Of a stretch of 64,000 bases of DNA, positions 1 to 10,847 are shown piece by piece (position 1 is the first letter of the stretch; every line of letters begins with the position of its first letter). Under the pieces are notes generated by a model. That model was not told where the DNA came from and did no database searches. It worked only from the letters and a program-made list of their open reading frames with translations. Where the stretch lies: the NCBI GenBank assembly GCA_002749535.1, contig MZZL01000075.1:124001-188000 (forward strand), given 5' to 3'. This stretch comes from Apophysomyces variabilis. Taxonomy: Eukaryota; Mucoromycota; Mucoromycetes; Mucorales; Mucoraceae. The translations under genes and the position numbers were made by a program.

Positions 1-332
1 CTACTCTCGTTTTCGTTTCGTTTTCATTTTTTTTTGCATGACACTGTACATTCAACACGTGTAACGATCATTATTATTATGGCATCTTCCGCAAGGTCAA
101 CTGTACCATCGTGAGTAAAGAACCTCGCTTAGTTACTAAGTTACTGATGAACGCATCCTATCGCCATAGTATCAATGTGAATAATCTGTCGGATAGTGGC
201 AAGTGATACGCTGTCTGCTTCCGATGTGGAAAATGAAAGCTAACGATTGTTATAGCCTCTTCTTCTTCACCTAATCCGATCTCGCAGTGCAACCCTGACA
301 CATCCATATGCGCATCTGCATCGTTTCAGGAC

Positions 333-3300
333 ATGGTAGAAGCCATGCAATCTAACATCAGTCACTATCACCATTGGAACGTACCGGAAGCTCCTGTGCG
401 AACTAGCGAAGTTCAGTCAATTTTTATCCAATATATGGAAAAGTTCGGATTCCAACGCGACAATATGTATAACATGTTCGATCATTTGATGACAATGCTC
501 GATTCAAGGGCGTCCCGGATGACGCCCACACAAGCATTATGGTCTCTACATGCAGATTACATTGGTGGCGAGCACGCAAATTACAGAAAATGGTACTTCG
601 TGGCTCAATTGAACTTGGATGACTGTCACACTGGACCAAAGACACCGACTAGTCTATTGATCGAGGAGGCAAAGCGAGGATGGCGTGAAAGGATGGAAGG
701 CATGTCAGACCATATGCGTGTTGCCCAGTTGGCTCTGTTTTTGCTGATTTGGGGAGAGGCCGCTGTGTTGAGATATGCACCTGAATTACTATGCTTCCTG
801 TTTAAGACGGCGGACGACTACGAGGGACCAGCTAAACACAGTTTTTTGGACACCATTGTGACGCCATTGTATCGATTTGCGCGGAACCAATCATATAAAG
901 TGATTAATGGTGAATGCGCGCGACGGGAAAGAGACCACAACGATATCATTGGTTATGATGATATTAATCAATCATTTTGGGATCGTCGCGCAATAGCACG
1001 GTTAAAGCTTACCGATGGAAGACTCCTCAAAGATATTCCAGTACCAGAACGATACGGAGCCCTTGAAAACGTTGACTGGTCGAGTATCCTTTGCAAAAAG
1101 TTTTACGAGACCCGTTCATGGATGCATATACTGATTAACTTTTCTCGGATTTGGATCATACATGCGACATCGTTCTGGTATTATATGGCTGTGAATACGG
1201 ACTTTCTGTACATCGAAACAAGTCGCGAAACTGCCGTCAACCTCTCAATTGTTGGACTGGGTGGCCTCGTAGCAGTCTTTATTATGGCAATCGCTACGTT
1301 GGCAGAATTTATGTATTTGCCGGTATCCATGCATACAACGAAGATGTTATTATGTCGGTTAGCTGTGCTTCTTCTACTGGCCGCTTGTCACGTAGGGGCA
1401 ACCGTTTATGTGGTGTGGTTCGATCAGACAAGCCTGCTTGCTCTTATTATTGGTGCTTGTCAGCTCGGTTTGGGTGCAGTCATTGCTATTCTACTGGCCA
1501 TCATTCCGTCTGCAACACTGCTCAATCAACGCAGCTCTAGTCATTATCTTGCTTCCAAGACATTCACAGCAAGTTTTCCTTTCATGTGCAGCAGTGATCG
1601 TTTGATGTCTGTTCTCCTATGGATTTGCGTGTTTGCTTGCAAATTTTTGGAAACCTATTTCTTTCTTGCACTATCATTTCGGGACGCTATTGCCGCAACG
1701 GGAAGTATTCGATTACATGACTGCAAGAAGGATCCCTTATTTGGTCGTTGGATGTGTTTGGTGATGCCAGCTCTTACAAACGTGTTTATGTTCACAGTTG
1801 AATTTGTCCTGTTCTTTCTGGACACTTATTTATGGTACATCGTGTGGAACACCATGTTTTCTTTATCGCAAGCCATGCGACAAGGGATTTCTGTCATGGC
1901 GTCATGGAAAACGTTATTTGCTCGCTTGCCGCACCATATGTATACAAAAATCACATCTACTGCAGAGCTCAAGACAACTTATCTCCGTAAAATGGCATGT
2001 TCGCAAATATGGAACGCTATTGTTATTTCTATGTACAGTGAACATTTGTTGTCAATGAACCAACTACAATCGCTGTTGTACCTCGTTGAATTCATCGAGG
2101 ATGAGCACGGATCTGTCGTACAGGAACTCAAACAGCCTGTATTATTCGAGCCAGATAGCAAGTACAAGAAAAACAGGTACTTTACTCCCTACTCTGAGGC
2201 AGAGCGAAGGCTATCGTTTTTCGCACAGAGTCTATCGACAGATATACCGCAGCCTTGTTCAGTTCAGCAAACTCCCATTTTTACGGTGTTCACTCCTCAT
2301 TTTTCCGAAAAAATTCTGCTATCACTACGAGAAATCATCCGAGAAGAAGATATGACAACGCGGGTCACGCTATTGGAGTATCTAAAGCAGCTTCATCCAG
2401 CGGAATGGCATAACTTTGTGGATGATACTAAGTATCTGGCTGAAGAAGAGGACCGACAAGAAGAGGACGCAAAAGATGATTTGCCATTTTACTGCATTGG
2501 TTTCAAGTCTTCAGCCCCTGAATACACATTACGAACTAGAATATGGGCATCGCTTCGTTCTCAAACATTGTATCGCACGGTATCAGGATTCATGAATTAT
2601 GCAAAAGCACTTAAAATTTTGCATCAAATTGAACATCCCGAACTGGCTACGGATGGTGAAAATATCAAGGCAACTGAGGCACATTTGGACGAAATTGCAC
2701 ACCATAAGTTCCGATTTGTCATTGCCATGCAGCGATATGCGGTGTTTGATAATGAAGAGGCTGAAAATTGTGAGTTTCTTCTGCGCGAATATCCCCATCT
2801 ACAGATTGCATATATTGACGAGGTCTCGAATGGTGAAGGTCGCGAACCAACCTATTATTCGGTACTGGTGGATGGACACTGTCAAAAGTTACCAAACAAC
2901 AAGCGGCAGCCCCGTTACCGCATACGGTTACCTGGGAATCCAATATTAGGTGATGGCAAATCGGACAATCAGAACCATGCACTGATATTTTATCGGGGTG
3001 AATATCTTCAGTTGGTGGATGCAAACCAAGACAACTATCTGGAAGAATGCTTGAAAATTCGAAGCATATTCAGTGAATTTGAACAGCAGCATGCACAAGA
3101 CAAAGAGCAAATGTATGCTCTTCACCCCAATCCTTCGTCAACATCGCCGGTAGCCATTGTTGGCGCACGGGAATACATCTTCTCCGAGAATATGGGCGTG
3201 CTGGGAGATTTGGCAGCAGGAAAGGAGCAGACGTTCGGTACCCTTACTCAGCGAATCATGGCTCGGTTAGGCGGAAGACTTCACTACGGTCACCCAGATT

Positions 3301-5204
3301 TCCTAAATGCAGTGTTTATGACAACGCGGGGAGGTGTCAGTAAAGCACAGCGAGGATTGCATCTCAACGAAGATATTTATGCCGGGATGACCGCGTTGTC
3401 AAGGGGAGGCAGAATAAAACATACGGAGTACCTACAATGCGGCAAAGGACGAGATCTGGGATTCTGTTCTATTCTGAATTTCACTACCAAAATTGGTACC
3501 GGTATGGGCGAACAGCTCCTATCGCGAGAATACTACTATCTTGGCACACAACTTCCAATTGACCGCTTCCTCACATTTTATTACGCCCACCCCGGCTTCC
3601 ATATCAACAACATTATGATTATATTTGCTATTCAAGCCTTCCTGTTTTGTATGATGCTTGTTGCAACCATGGCGATGTCACTACCGCACTGCTATGGCGA
3701 CGGCTGCTTCGATATCCAACCTGTATACGAGTGGTTTGAACGATGTGTTGTATCAATTCTGATTGTGTTGTTTATTTCTTTTTTGCCTTTGTTCCTGCAA
3801 GAACTTTCTGAAAAAGGCACTTGGCGAAGCATGATGCGTTTATTCAAGCAGTTCTTTTCTCTCTCACCGCTGTTCGAAGTTTTTGTTACCCAAATTTATG
3901 CCACATCGGTGCTTTCCAGCCTTAGTTTTGGAGGAGCTCGGTACATCGCAACTGGTCGAGGGTTAGCCACTGTTCGCCTTCCCTTCGCCGTACTTTATTC
4001 GCGATTTGCAACATCAAGTATTTACTTTGGAGCTCGGACGTGTTTCATGCTATTTTTTATATCCATTGCGCTATGGGTTCCTCATCTCGTCTATTTCTGG
4101 GTTACCGTATTGTCCCTTGTCATTTCACCCTTTGTATTTAATCCGCATCAGTTCGATTTGACCGACTTCATGACCGACTATCGCGATTTCCTTGGGTGGT
4201 TAGTACGCGGGAATAATATCGAAAGCTGCGAGAATTCGTGGATAGCTTTTTGTCATCAATCACGAACGCGCGTGACGGGCGAAAGAAAAGCAAAAGACGG
4301 GCAGATGTTTGTAGCTGTTCCGAGGGCACGATTTTCCAGCATATTCGGTGCGGAAATATTGATGCCTTTCCTACAAGCAGGCGTTTGCTTAGTATGTTAC
4401 ATCTTTGTCAAGCACAATACGGTATTTATCGGCTCCGGTGGCGCTTTGGCAAGAGTTGGTTTTATTGCGCTAGCCCCAATTATCTGGAACTGCTCGGTGC
4501 TAACAGCATTCCAGCTGGTGTCTGTGATACTTTCTCTTATCGGGCTAAAATCGCATGGAAACTTTGTGGCAATCACTGCTCATGGGTGTGCTGCTCTAGG
4601 TTTCATCGTATTTATCGAGTATTTCTGGTCGCTAGAATCTTTCAATGCACGATCCACTCTCTTGGGTTTGCTCTCTGTGTTTTCGATACAAAGGCTGATT
4701 TTCAAGACATTTGTGGCCTTACTTTTAACACGTGAACTACAGCACGATCAAGCAAATAGTACTTGGTGGACAGGAAATTGGTGGGGAAGTCATGTAAGTT
4801 TGCTTACGCTGTGCTGTTATAGCATTGTGATACATTGATCTTACTCTGTATTACTATAGGTCGGTGTGCGTGGTATCCGTGAATTCATGTGCAAAATTGT
4901 GGAAATGTCAGTCTTTACCACTGACTTCTTCCTAGGTCACCTGATTCTTTTTGCTTTGTTTCCGCTGACGTTGATACCTGGAATCGACCGTTTCCATTCT
5001 CTTCTTCTGTTTTGGCTCCGCCCCTCAAAGCAAATACGGCCTTCGGTACTGTCCACTAAACAACGACGGAAACGGCGACGCGTTGTAGCTATATACGGTC
5101 CTTTATTCGTCTTTGTCCTTCTATGTGCCATCGCATCCGTTGTATTACCTCCTCGACTCATGAAAAAAGCTCCAGGCAGCACCTTAACTCATCCGCTGTC
5201 GTAA
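333..5204 (+). CDS. FKS1: 1,3-beta-glucan synthase catalytic subunit
   Basis: Integral plasma-membrane GT48 enzyme that polymerises UDP-glucose into beta-1,3-glucan for the cell wall. Exons 333-4793 and 4860-5204 join in frame across a 66-bp intron and give about 1601 residues. The N-terminal FKS1 domain includes FGFQRDNMYNMFDH and LWSLHADYIGGEHANY. It is followed by a block of membrane helices, the large cytoplasmic catalytic domain (GNDYLEE-type and GGRLHYGHPDFLNA region, then RGGVSKAQRGLHLNEDIYAG) and a C-terminal membrane block with GGARYIATGRG and FNPHQF. All are family hallmarks. Echinocandin hot spot 1 (residues 444-452, FLALSFRDA) and hot spot 2 (1133-1140, EWFERCVV) are unusual. The N-terminal tail of about 145 residues found in yeast is absent. 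An acceptor-like CAG ends at 329, so a short upstream exon is possible, and the true start is not settled (ATG 333 or 348). Confidence 0.95.
1662..1688 (+). other. FKS hot-spot-1 equivalent region
   Basis: Codons for FLALSFRDA, which align with the Candida albicans Fks1 hot spot FLTLSLRDP. The Ser is kept, but the last position is Ala instead of Pro and the sixth is Phe instead of Leu. The alignment is by eye and has no gaps. Confidence 0.85.
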
Positions 5205-5633
5205 AAATTTATCCTCCACTCGCTACTTTACGAAGCTTTGTGTAACAAGGAATTAAACAAAGGCAATGTTTCAAAAAAAAGGGAAAAACCCAAACAAATC
5301 TAGTTCAGCAACCACAGGGGATGTAACACAACTTGGAATCATTCACCAAATGAGAGTCTTTTCATGTGATTAATGAATTAGATATGCTTGTTTGCGATGA
5401 AGCGTGAGCGATCCAAGATCTTAAATTTCCCAGTGGTTATTGACAAAGTCTCGCTGCAAGCAAAAGTATTTCCACTGTTTGTCAATGATAACTGCATAAC
5501 TCTCATAGAAGCCTTCTCGGAATTTCAATGATTAAACAAATTGATGTGTGGAAAATTCTATATGCTAAAGAACACAAAGCAGGATTAAAAACAGCACAGG
5601 CTATGTGGTTCTTGGCAGAGTATGATACTTCCG
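5205..5633 (+). other. intergenic region, FKS1 3' side
   Basis: Contains the FKS1 3' flank. No supported gene is seen before the transposon target duplication. Confidence 0.6.
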
Positions 5634-5636
5634 TCA
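5634..5636. repeat. target-site duplication, left copy (TCA)
   Basis: TCA directly precedes the left terminal CACTG. The same triplet directly follows the right terminus at 10845-10847. Confidence 0.75.
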
Positions 5637-5880
5637 CACTGCGGGAAATTTTTGGTGACTTTCTGGTGACTTTTGGTTATTTTAGGTTAAGTTTTGGTCA
5701 TTTCGCGAAAATCACCAGAAGTTCGGGTTGTTATTGGTTAAGTTCTGGTTACTGCTTTGGTGACCGAATTTTTTGGTAGGTTTCTGGTTTCTTTTCGGTA
5801 ACAGTTCTAGTGACCAGATTTTCCGGTGAGTATTTGGTCAATCGACACCAAAAATGCACCAGATATTTTGCATCTTTTTT
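5637..5880. repeat. left terminal and subterminal repeat region of the transposon
   Basis: Terminal inverted repeat followed by about ten copies of TTTTGGT/TTCTGGT-like heptamers and some reverse copies (CACCAGA, GACCAGA, ACACCAAAA). In CACTA elements such subterminal repeats are binding sites for the element-encoded protein. A 29-bp block at 5692-5720 has a near-copy at the right end. Confidence 0.75.
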
Positions 5881-5916
5881 GGTTATTATCCATGCATATT
5901 GTATAGTACTCGTTTA

Positions 5917-8897
5917 TTATATAAGGGTGATATTCCCCAAATCTATGGGATGCATGGTCATACTAGGGTATATGTAGAAAGCTTTCTCGGTTTGCCTTGT
6001 GGAAGGGAGGATGCCGACAATGCTTTCAAGGTATTCGGCTTTGGTAACGTAATCCTTCGTTCGTCTTGAACTACCAAAAGGAAACCCGTTCGTCATAACA
6101 ACGTCTACGTGTAAGCGTACGTAGCATAGTACATTGCTGGTGGTGGCAGTGCTGTGGTGAAAGAAAAACTGCACTTCTCCAAAGAATGTCTTCCATTGGA
6201 GATCTTGCCGACTTCGGAATCCACATCGTGCCTTTTGATCCACCGGTAATCGTAGTCTCACCAAACTGCAGTTCTGAGAACGAGCATTCTTGGCAAAGAA
6301 ACGGACTCCGTTAACAAACGCCTCTTGAGCCACATGAATCTCTGAAGAGAGATCCTCCAAGTGCTCATTTTCCCTCCTCCAGAAGTCTGTGACAAGGGCT
6401 GCCAAGTTCATATGTTGATACGCTAATATATTCTCTTTCTTGAAGGCCTTTAGCGTAACCTCTCCGTCTTCTGCCTCTGCTGTTAACTGCACGCGCTCAA
6501 GCTCGTCGTCTTTCGTATACTTCATGCAGCGATCGAAGTACATAGCTGCAGAACTGTATATCAAGGCATTGGCGGCGCTTGCCTGCGGGCGGGAACGGGA
6601 TCGAATCCTTGGCTTGAGCATTCCGATAATGCGTTCCATAGGGCGGGTGCTGCAATATCGGAGTGGGCCGAGATGAGCAATTGCATCAGTCAGGTGGAGA
6701 AGCAAATGCTCATTTATCGTGAACACAGATATTGGCAGGTATTTCTTGAGGAATAAGTGCCACATTTTGACAAGTCTGAGAAAGAGTAGGTGTAAGTTAT
6801 GTAATGCTTCTTCTTTCCCTGTATTACTTTCTGATATCAGCCAAGTCGTCCTCAGAGATCTGGTATTGTAATGCCAACGCACACGCTCGTGAAATAGATA
6901 AAAGAGCATCCTTTGCAGCCTTAATATCTGCCTCAGAAAACATAGAAAGTTGCTGTGGTCTTGGCCGTCTAGCCCACTGCTCGTCCAACTGCTCGATGAC
7001 TAGTGTAGGTATGACATACTGCAAAAAAACCATCCAGTCAACAGCACGTGCGTAACCGGCAGTTTGTTCTATATCTACCATGCATGTTTAGCAAAGTGAC
7101 ATATCCCAAAGCATATTTACTTATGAATGATCCTTCAAAGATGCCTGGCATATAAGAGTGTTGGGCTTCTGTCATGCACTGCCCAATGGCTTTGCGATAC
7201 CTGGGTTCCAATGCAAGAGGATTGTTGGTGCCATATCTTCCCTGGATCGCTTCCCAAATCTGATGGGCAATACCATGGCCAAAGCAATGCATCTCATCAA
7301 ATCCAAAAAAAAAAGGGCCCGTAAATGTAGGAAGAGCAGAAAACATCGCCGATCGCTTCAACCCATATTGCTAACATCGTTTTGGTGAGTAATCTGGCTG
7401 TGTAGTAGTATATCTGGGTACCTCATCTCCATTATGAAAATGGATCGCCTTTCTCTCAGAAGCTTTCTGCGGTCCTCCCGGGAAGTACATACCATGACCA
7501 TTGTAGGACTGTCCTTCTACAAGACAAATTCGGCATCCATATTTAGAAGTATGTCCACTATGACAGCAGAGATCTGCCACGCCAGGGATATCACCACTCG
7601 CTATTAGCAGGTGCACTTTGCAATAGTAAGTGACCCCTTGACAACGGATATTCATTCCACGCTCTGAGAGAATCTGCAATTCATCAAGTATGGGCTTCAG
7701 AAAGCTAAAAAGTTCTTTTGGCTTCTTCGGCCCTGGTATCACTGCGACTTGTATAAGGTTCTCTTTCAGATACCTGTAACAAATATTGAGAAAGTCTATT
7801 TATATATTGGTTCGTACCTTTTTTCTGGGGGAAGGTTGAGGTTTACGGCCATCACCATGGTGAGTGTCTGCTGCCGTTTGCGGAAGAGATTGAAGCCATC
7901 CACAAACATTGAAAGAACTATATCATTTGGACCACTGATCAATGGCTTGCACGAGTTGTATAACTTCCCATCAAAAATGTCAACAAATTCTGCCTCATGC
8001 ATTTCTTGATTATGACGCTGACGGTAAGAGAGCATGGATCTCATCTGTGGATGGCAAAATAAGGCTGCAATTTGTTGAGACAAAGGAAGATGCGTAGTGG
8101 TCAGTTGAGCCTTGTTTGTTCGTTTGCAATAGCGTGGTTTGCTGCACTGCGGGCAATGCAGCTCTCTATCATCCGTATACATATAGCATCCTCCAGGGCA
8201 GGTATCATATACCATCGGCTTGATGGGAAACATCCGTAAGAGAACCTTTTTTGCTTTATACTGGCTTAGAAGCTGCTGTTTTTCTATAGGGCACTAATAA
8301 TCAGCTTCCTAATTGTATAGTGTACGCCATATATATTTACCAAACTTTGGATGCCGAACATAGTCGTTAATCCATTGTATTATCTCATCTGTCGCATTTC
8401 TTCCCACGTTCAGATCAGTCAATAAAGTGATCAACTCTATTGTGCTTCTCTCGATGAATGACAGGTCAGGTACGTCTTGAACTTCAACATGTAATGGCCC
8501 ATCATCATTACATTGCTGCACAGTTACGCCACTATCTGACATATATTCTTCCCGTATATCATCGTCGTTGCTATCTTCCATTTCATTGATCTCCAACTGT
8601 TCGTCGCTTGCATCGCTATCATTACTATCAACTATGTCATCGGCAGGCTCGTCCAGATTATCCCAATCATTAAGAAGGCTTCGTCCTCTCTCCAAGGCAG
8701 GAGTTTGACCAACGAAAGGGCCTAACAACGATTGGAAACTCAGTTTGCATATTTGCTATCAAGTAACTCTTACCTCCGGCAGGTAAAGGATTGTATGCAA
8801 TGCGTGATCTTTTCCGAGATCGTGCATGACAGCTGAACTGATGTTTCTCGAGCTCCTTATTTGGAAAGGGATTGCTACAATACATACAACATTTCAT
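5917..8897 (-). CDS. Tnp2-family (CACTA/Plavaka-like) transposase
   Basis: Seven exons join in phase: 8897-8774, 8721-8341, 8283-7818, 7773-7422, 7370-7121, 7074-6828 and 6775-5917, giving 892 residues with no internal stop. The N-terminus has a C2HC-type zinc finger (C4, C7, H19, C23 or H24) and then an acidic linker (about residues 50-115). The Tnp2 core follows: a CPGGC...CPQC zinc motif, FVDGFN (D297), PGPKKPKELFSFL, ASGDIPG (D385), a CRIC knuckle, and FDEMHCFGHG (D466, H469). The acidic residues at 297, 385 and 466 are plausible catalytic positions. That assignment is inferred from family pattern, not tested. The gene lies inside the element and is transcribed toward its left end. All introns are short. 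Confidence 0.88.
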
Positions 8898-9530
8898 GCT
8901 TAATGGAAGATCGCAATTATTATTTAGCTTCTAATGGACGAAGATACAGTTCAGTATTTATGTTGTAGCGGTTTTAGTTTTGGAAAAAAATCACGTCGCG
9001 TGTGTTTTAAACCAAGTACGCGACAGTATCTCACTTCGTGTTTTGTTTTTGGAGGCGTATCGCGTTCTTTTCGACGCGTGCTTCTGGTATATTTGTTGTA
9101 GTTTAAGCTCAGGTACGCATCTTGCGATCTGTGCAACAAGTCAACCATATACGGACACCAGGTATTACTAAATTTAGAACGTTGCAAAACAGAAATAATT
9201 CCATAAAGACTTTGCCCTGTAGTAGATGTAAATCCCTCTACGTAAAATTATCTTTCGTCGTATACGAGACCTCCCAATTACCCTAAACATCCTGAAAGCA
9301 AAGTTCAGAATATAAACAGAAACAGTGACTTGCATAACTGAGTGTATAACGCGTATCCGGGCTATATTATGAAATGACTCGTTAGTAGATTTAATCTACG
9401 ATATCGTGACGCGTTGAAATAATTAAAAAAGACTGACAAAAAATTTTTCTGTTGTCTTTTCAACCTGTATAAAAGGTAAGTGCCAGTATCTATCAAATTA
9501 ACCATATATTATTACCGAACTTCAATCATC
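8898..9530. promoter_or_regulatory. divergent promoter region inside the transposon
   Basis: Separates the transposase (leftward) from the accessory gene (rightward). A TATAAAAG box lies at 9468-9475, 56 bp before the accessory ATG. Three ACGCGT hexamers occur at 9074-9079, 9349-9354 and 9409-9414, with further CGCG cores near 8995, 9019 and 9060. No coding region is supported here. Confidence 0.5.
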
Positions 9531-10443
9531 ATGAACGCCAAAAAATCCAATCGCAATGCTGTCAATAACAAGGAGAACGTGTTAAATGAACTTCGACGTG
9601 ATCAACAGGCGATTCGCAACGAGATTCAGGAGTTGAAGAAGCTGCAGGTCTTGATGTTGGAGCAGCTGAAGCATGTCAAGACCTCGGTGGAAAATGATGC
9701 AACAAGAGAAGAAACGCGTCGCCAGGCTAATCATCGAAAAGATTTACTAGTCGAAAAACCCACGGATGGAGGCAAGGCACGTGCGATTGTTGCTGAAGAT
9801 ATCATTGCCTTCATCCGCACGTATCTTCAGACTGACAAGCTATCGGAACTTGAGACGGATAGCAATTCCGAGGCCTCTCTTGACCATGACGAACCTCTGG
9901 TAACTGTGGATGACGTGCGGCGCAGAATTACCCGCTGGGTCAAATGGAGTTGTGACAAGGTTGCCAAGTCGTTCCAAGATTCAGGTGTTCTACTTCCTAA
10001 CTGGAGTGATCTACCTGGATCTGACAAGGCAAGCTTGTTTCAGGCTGTCAACAAGGCTGGCGTTGACCTTGGCCTTCCATTTGACTGCTGCGTTGATGAC
10101 TGGCTTGCTAAGCATTTAGTGAGCGAACACTGGCACAACAGAGCTCAGCAGGCCAGACGCCGGTAATAATTTTTTTGCTTTTTTTCCTGGCTAAATATGA
10201 CTGACATACTCAATAGCGAGGCTAAACGGGTTACCAGAGGCAAGCGTGGGTCAAGCGCGGCCGAAACACTTAACGAGAGACAAGCGGTGAGTAGTAGGTT
10301 GCCACTGTGTACGTATTATGTATTGACATTTCTATTTGTAGGGCGCTCCTAGACACAAGCTGCGACGTACCAAAGAGCTTAGACGCTCTAAAAACTCAGC
10401 AGGTAGTAACGATCATATATGTACTATAGAAAGCAATTCCTAA
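9531..10443 (+). CDS. CACTA-element accessory coiled-coil protein (unrecognised)
   Basis: Three exons (9531-10162, 10217-10286, 10342-10443) join in phase and give 267 residues. ATG 9531 was chosen because it follows a TATA box and is the first ATG in frame. The N-terminus is Lys/Asn-rich, then comes a strong coiled coil (about residues 18-55, ELRRDQQAIRNEIQELKKL), an acidic stretch (SELETDSNSEASLDHDEP), a conserved-looking helical part with RRRITRWVKWSCDKVAKSF, and an Arg/Lys-rich tail formed by exons 2 and 3. I do not recognise the family. Its position inside the element, opposite the transposase, and its basic tail suggest a DNA-binding helper like plant TnpA. This is inference only. If exon 1 were not spliced, the frame would stop at 10166. 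Confidence 0.7.
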
Positions 10444-10544
10444 TTTTCGAGATAGTGTCCATTGTCTCTTCCGCTGAAGAATAAGCCTCTCACAGTCAGC
10501 TTATTCTTTAGAACAATATTTGCAATTTGTTAATAAAGCATTTA

Positions 10545-10844
10545 TTAATCAAAAGAAACCAAAAAGTATACACCAAGTGATTTGGGTGTATTCTGGTCAT
10601 TTTCCGACCGTTTTAACCAAAACACCTGGTAGTTTTTTGGGTGTATTTGGGTGTATATTGGGTGATATTAGGTGGTTTTTGGTTGTTTTTAGGGTAAATT
10701 CTGATGGTTTTCTGTTAGATTTTGGTGGTTTTGGTTACTTTCGATTCTGGTGATTTTTGGTCATTTCGCCAAAACAACCAGAATTTCTGGTTATTTTGCG
10801 GAACCAAAATTTAACCAAAAACCACCAAAAGATTTCCCGCAGTG
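10545..10844. repeat. right terminal and subterminal repeat region of the transposon
   Basis: Dense GGTGTAT, TTTTGGT, ACCAAAA and ACCAGAA motifs, ending in the right inverted repeat ATTTCCCGCAGTG. It contains a near-copy (10755-10783) of the left block 5692-5720 in the same orientation. Confidence 0.75.
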
Positions 10845-10847
10845 TCA
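10845..10847. repeat. target-site duplication, right copy (TCA)
   Basis: TCA directly follows the right terminal CAGTG and matches 5634-5636. Confidence 0.75.

Larger units (their letters stand above)
5637..10844. mobile_element. complete CACTA (EnSpm)-type DNA transposon, 5.2 kb
   Basis: Both ends carry CACTGCGGGAAAT as inverted repeats (left 5637-5649, right 10832-10844). The similarity continues through TTTTGGTG with a one-base gap. The element is flanked by the 3-bp direct repeat TCA (5634-5636 and 10845-10847), the target duplication size expected for CACTA elements. Inside are a minus-strand Tnp2-family transposase and a divergent plus-strand accessory gene. Both ends are full of short TTTTGGT/ACCAAAA-type subterminal repeats. 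It sits between FKS1 and a HAK transporter and interrupts no recognisable gene. Intact termini, target duplication and transposase frame suggest a recent insertion that may still be autonomous. Confidence 0.9.

Noticed and set aside
79..110. Candidate first exon of FKS1 (ATG at 79, GTGAGT donor at 111)
   Set aside because: Joining it to the acceptor at 329 puts the FKS frame out of phase and gives an immediate stop. Other acceptors tried also fail.
10197..10288. Separate small gene starting at the ATG near 10198
   Set aside because: This ATG lies inside a better explained 54-bp intron of the accessory gene. Splicing from 10162 to 10217 gives a longer continuous protein with a basic tail.
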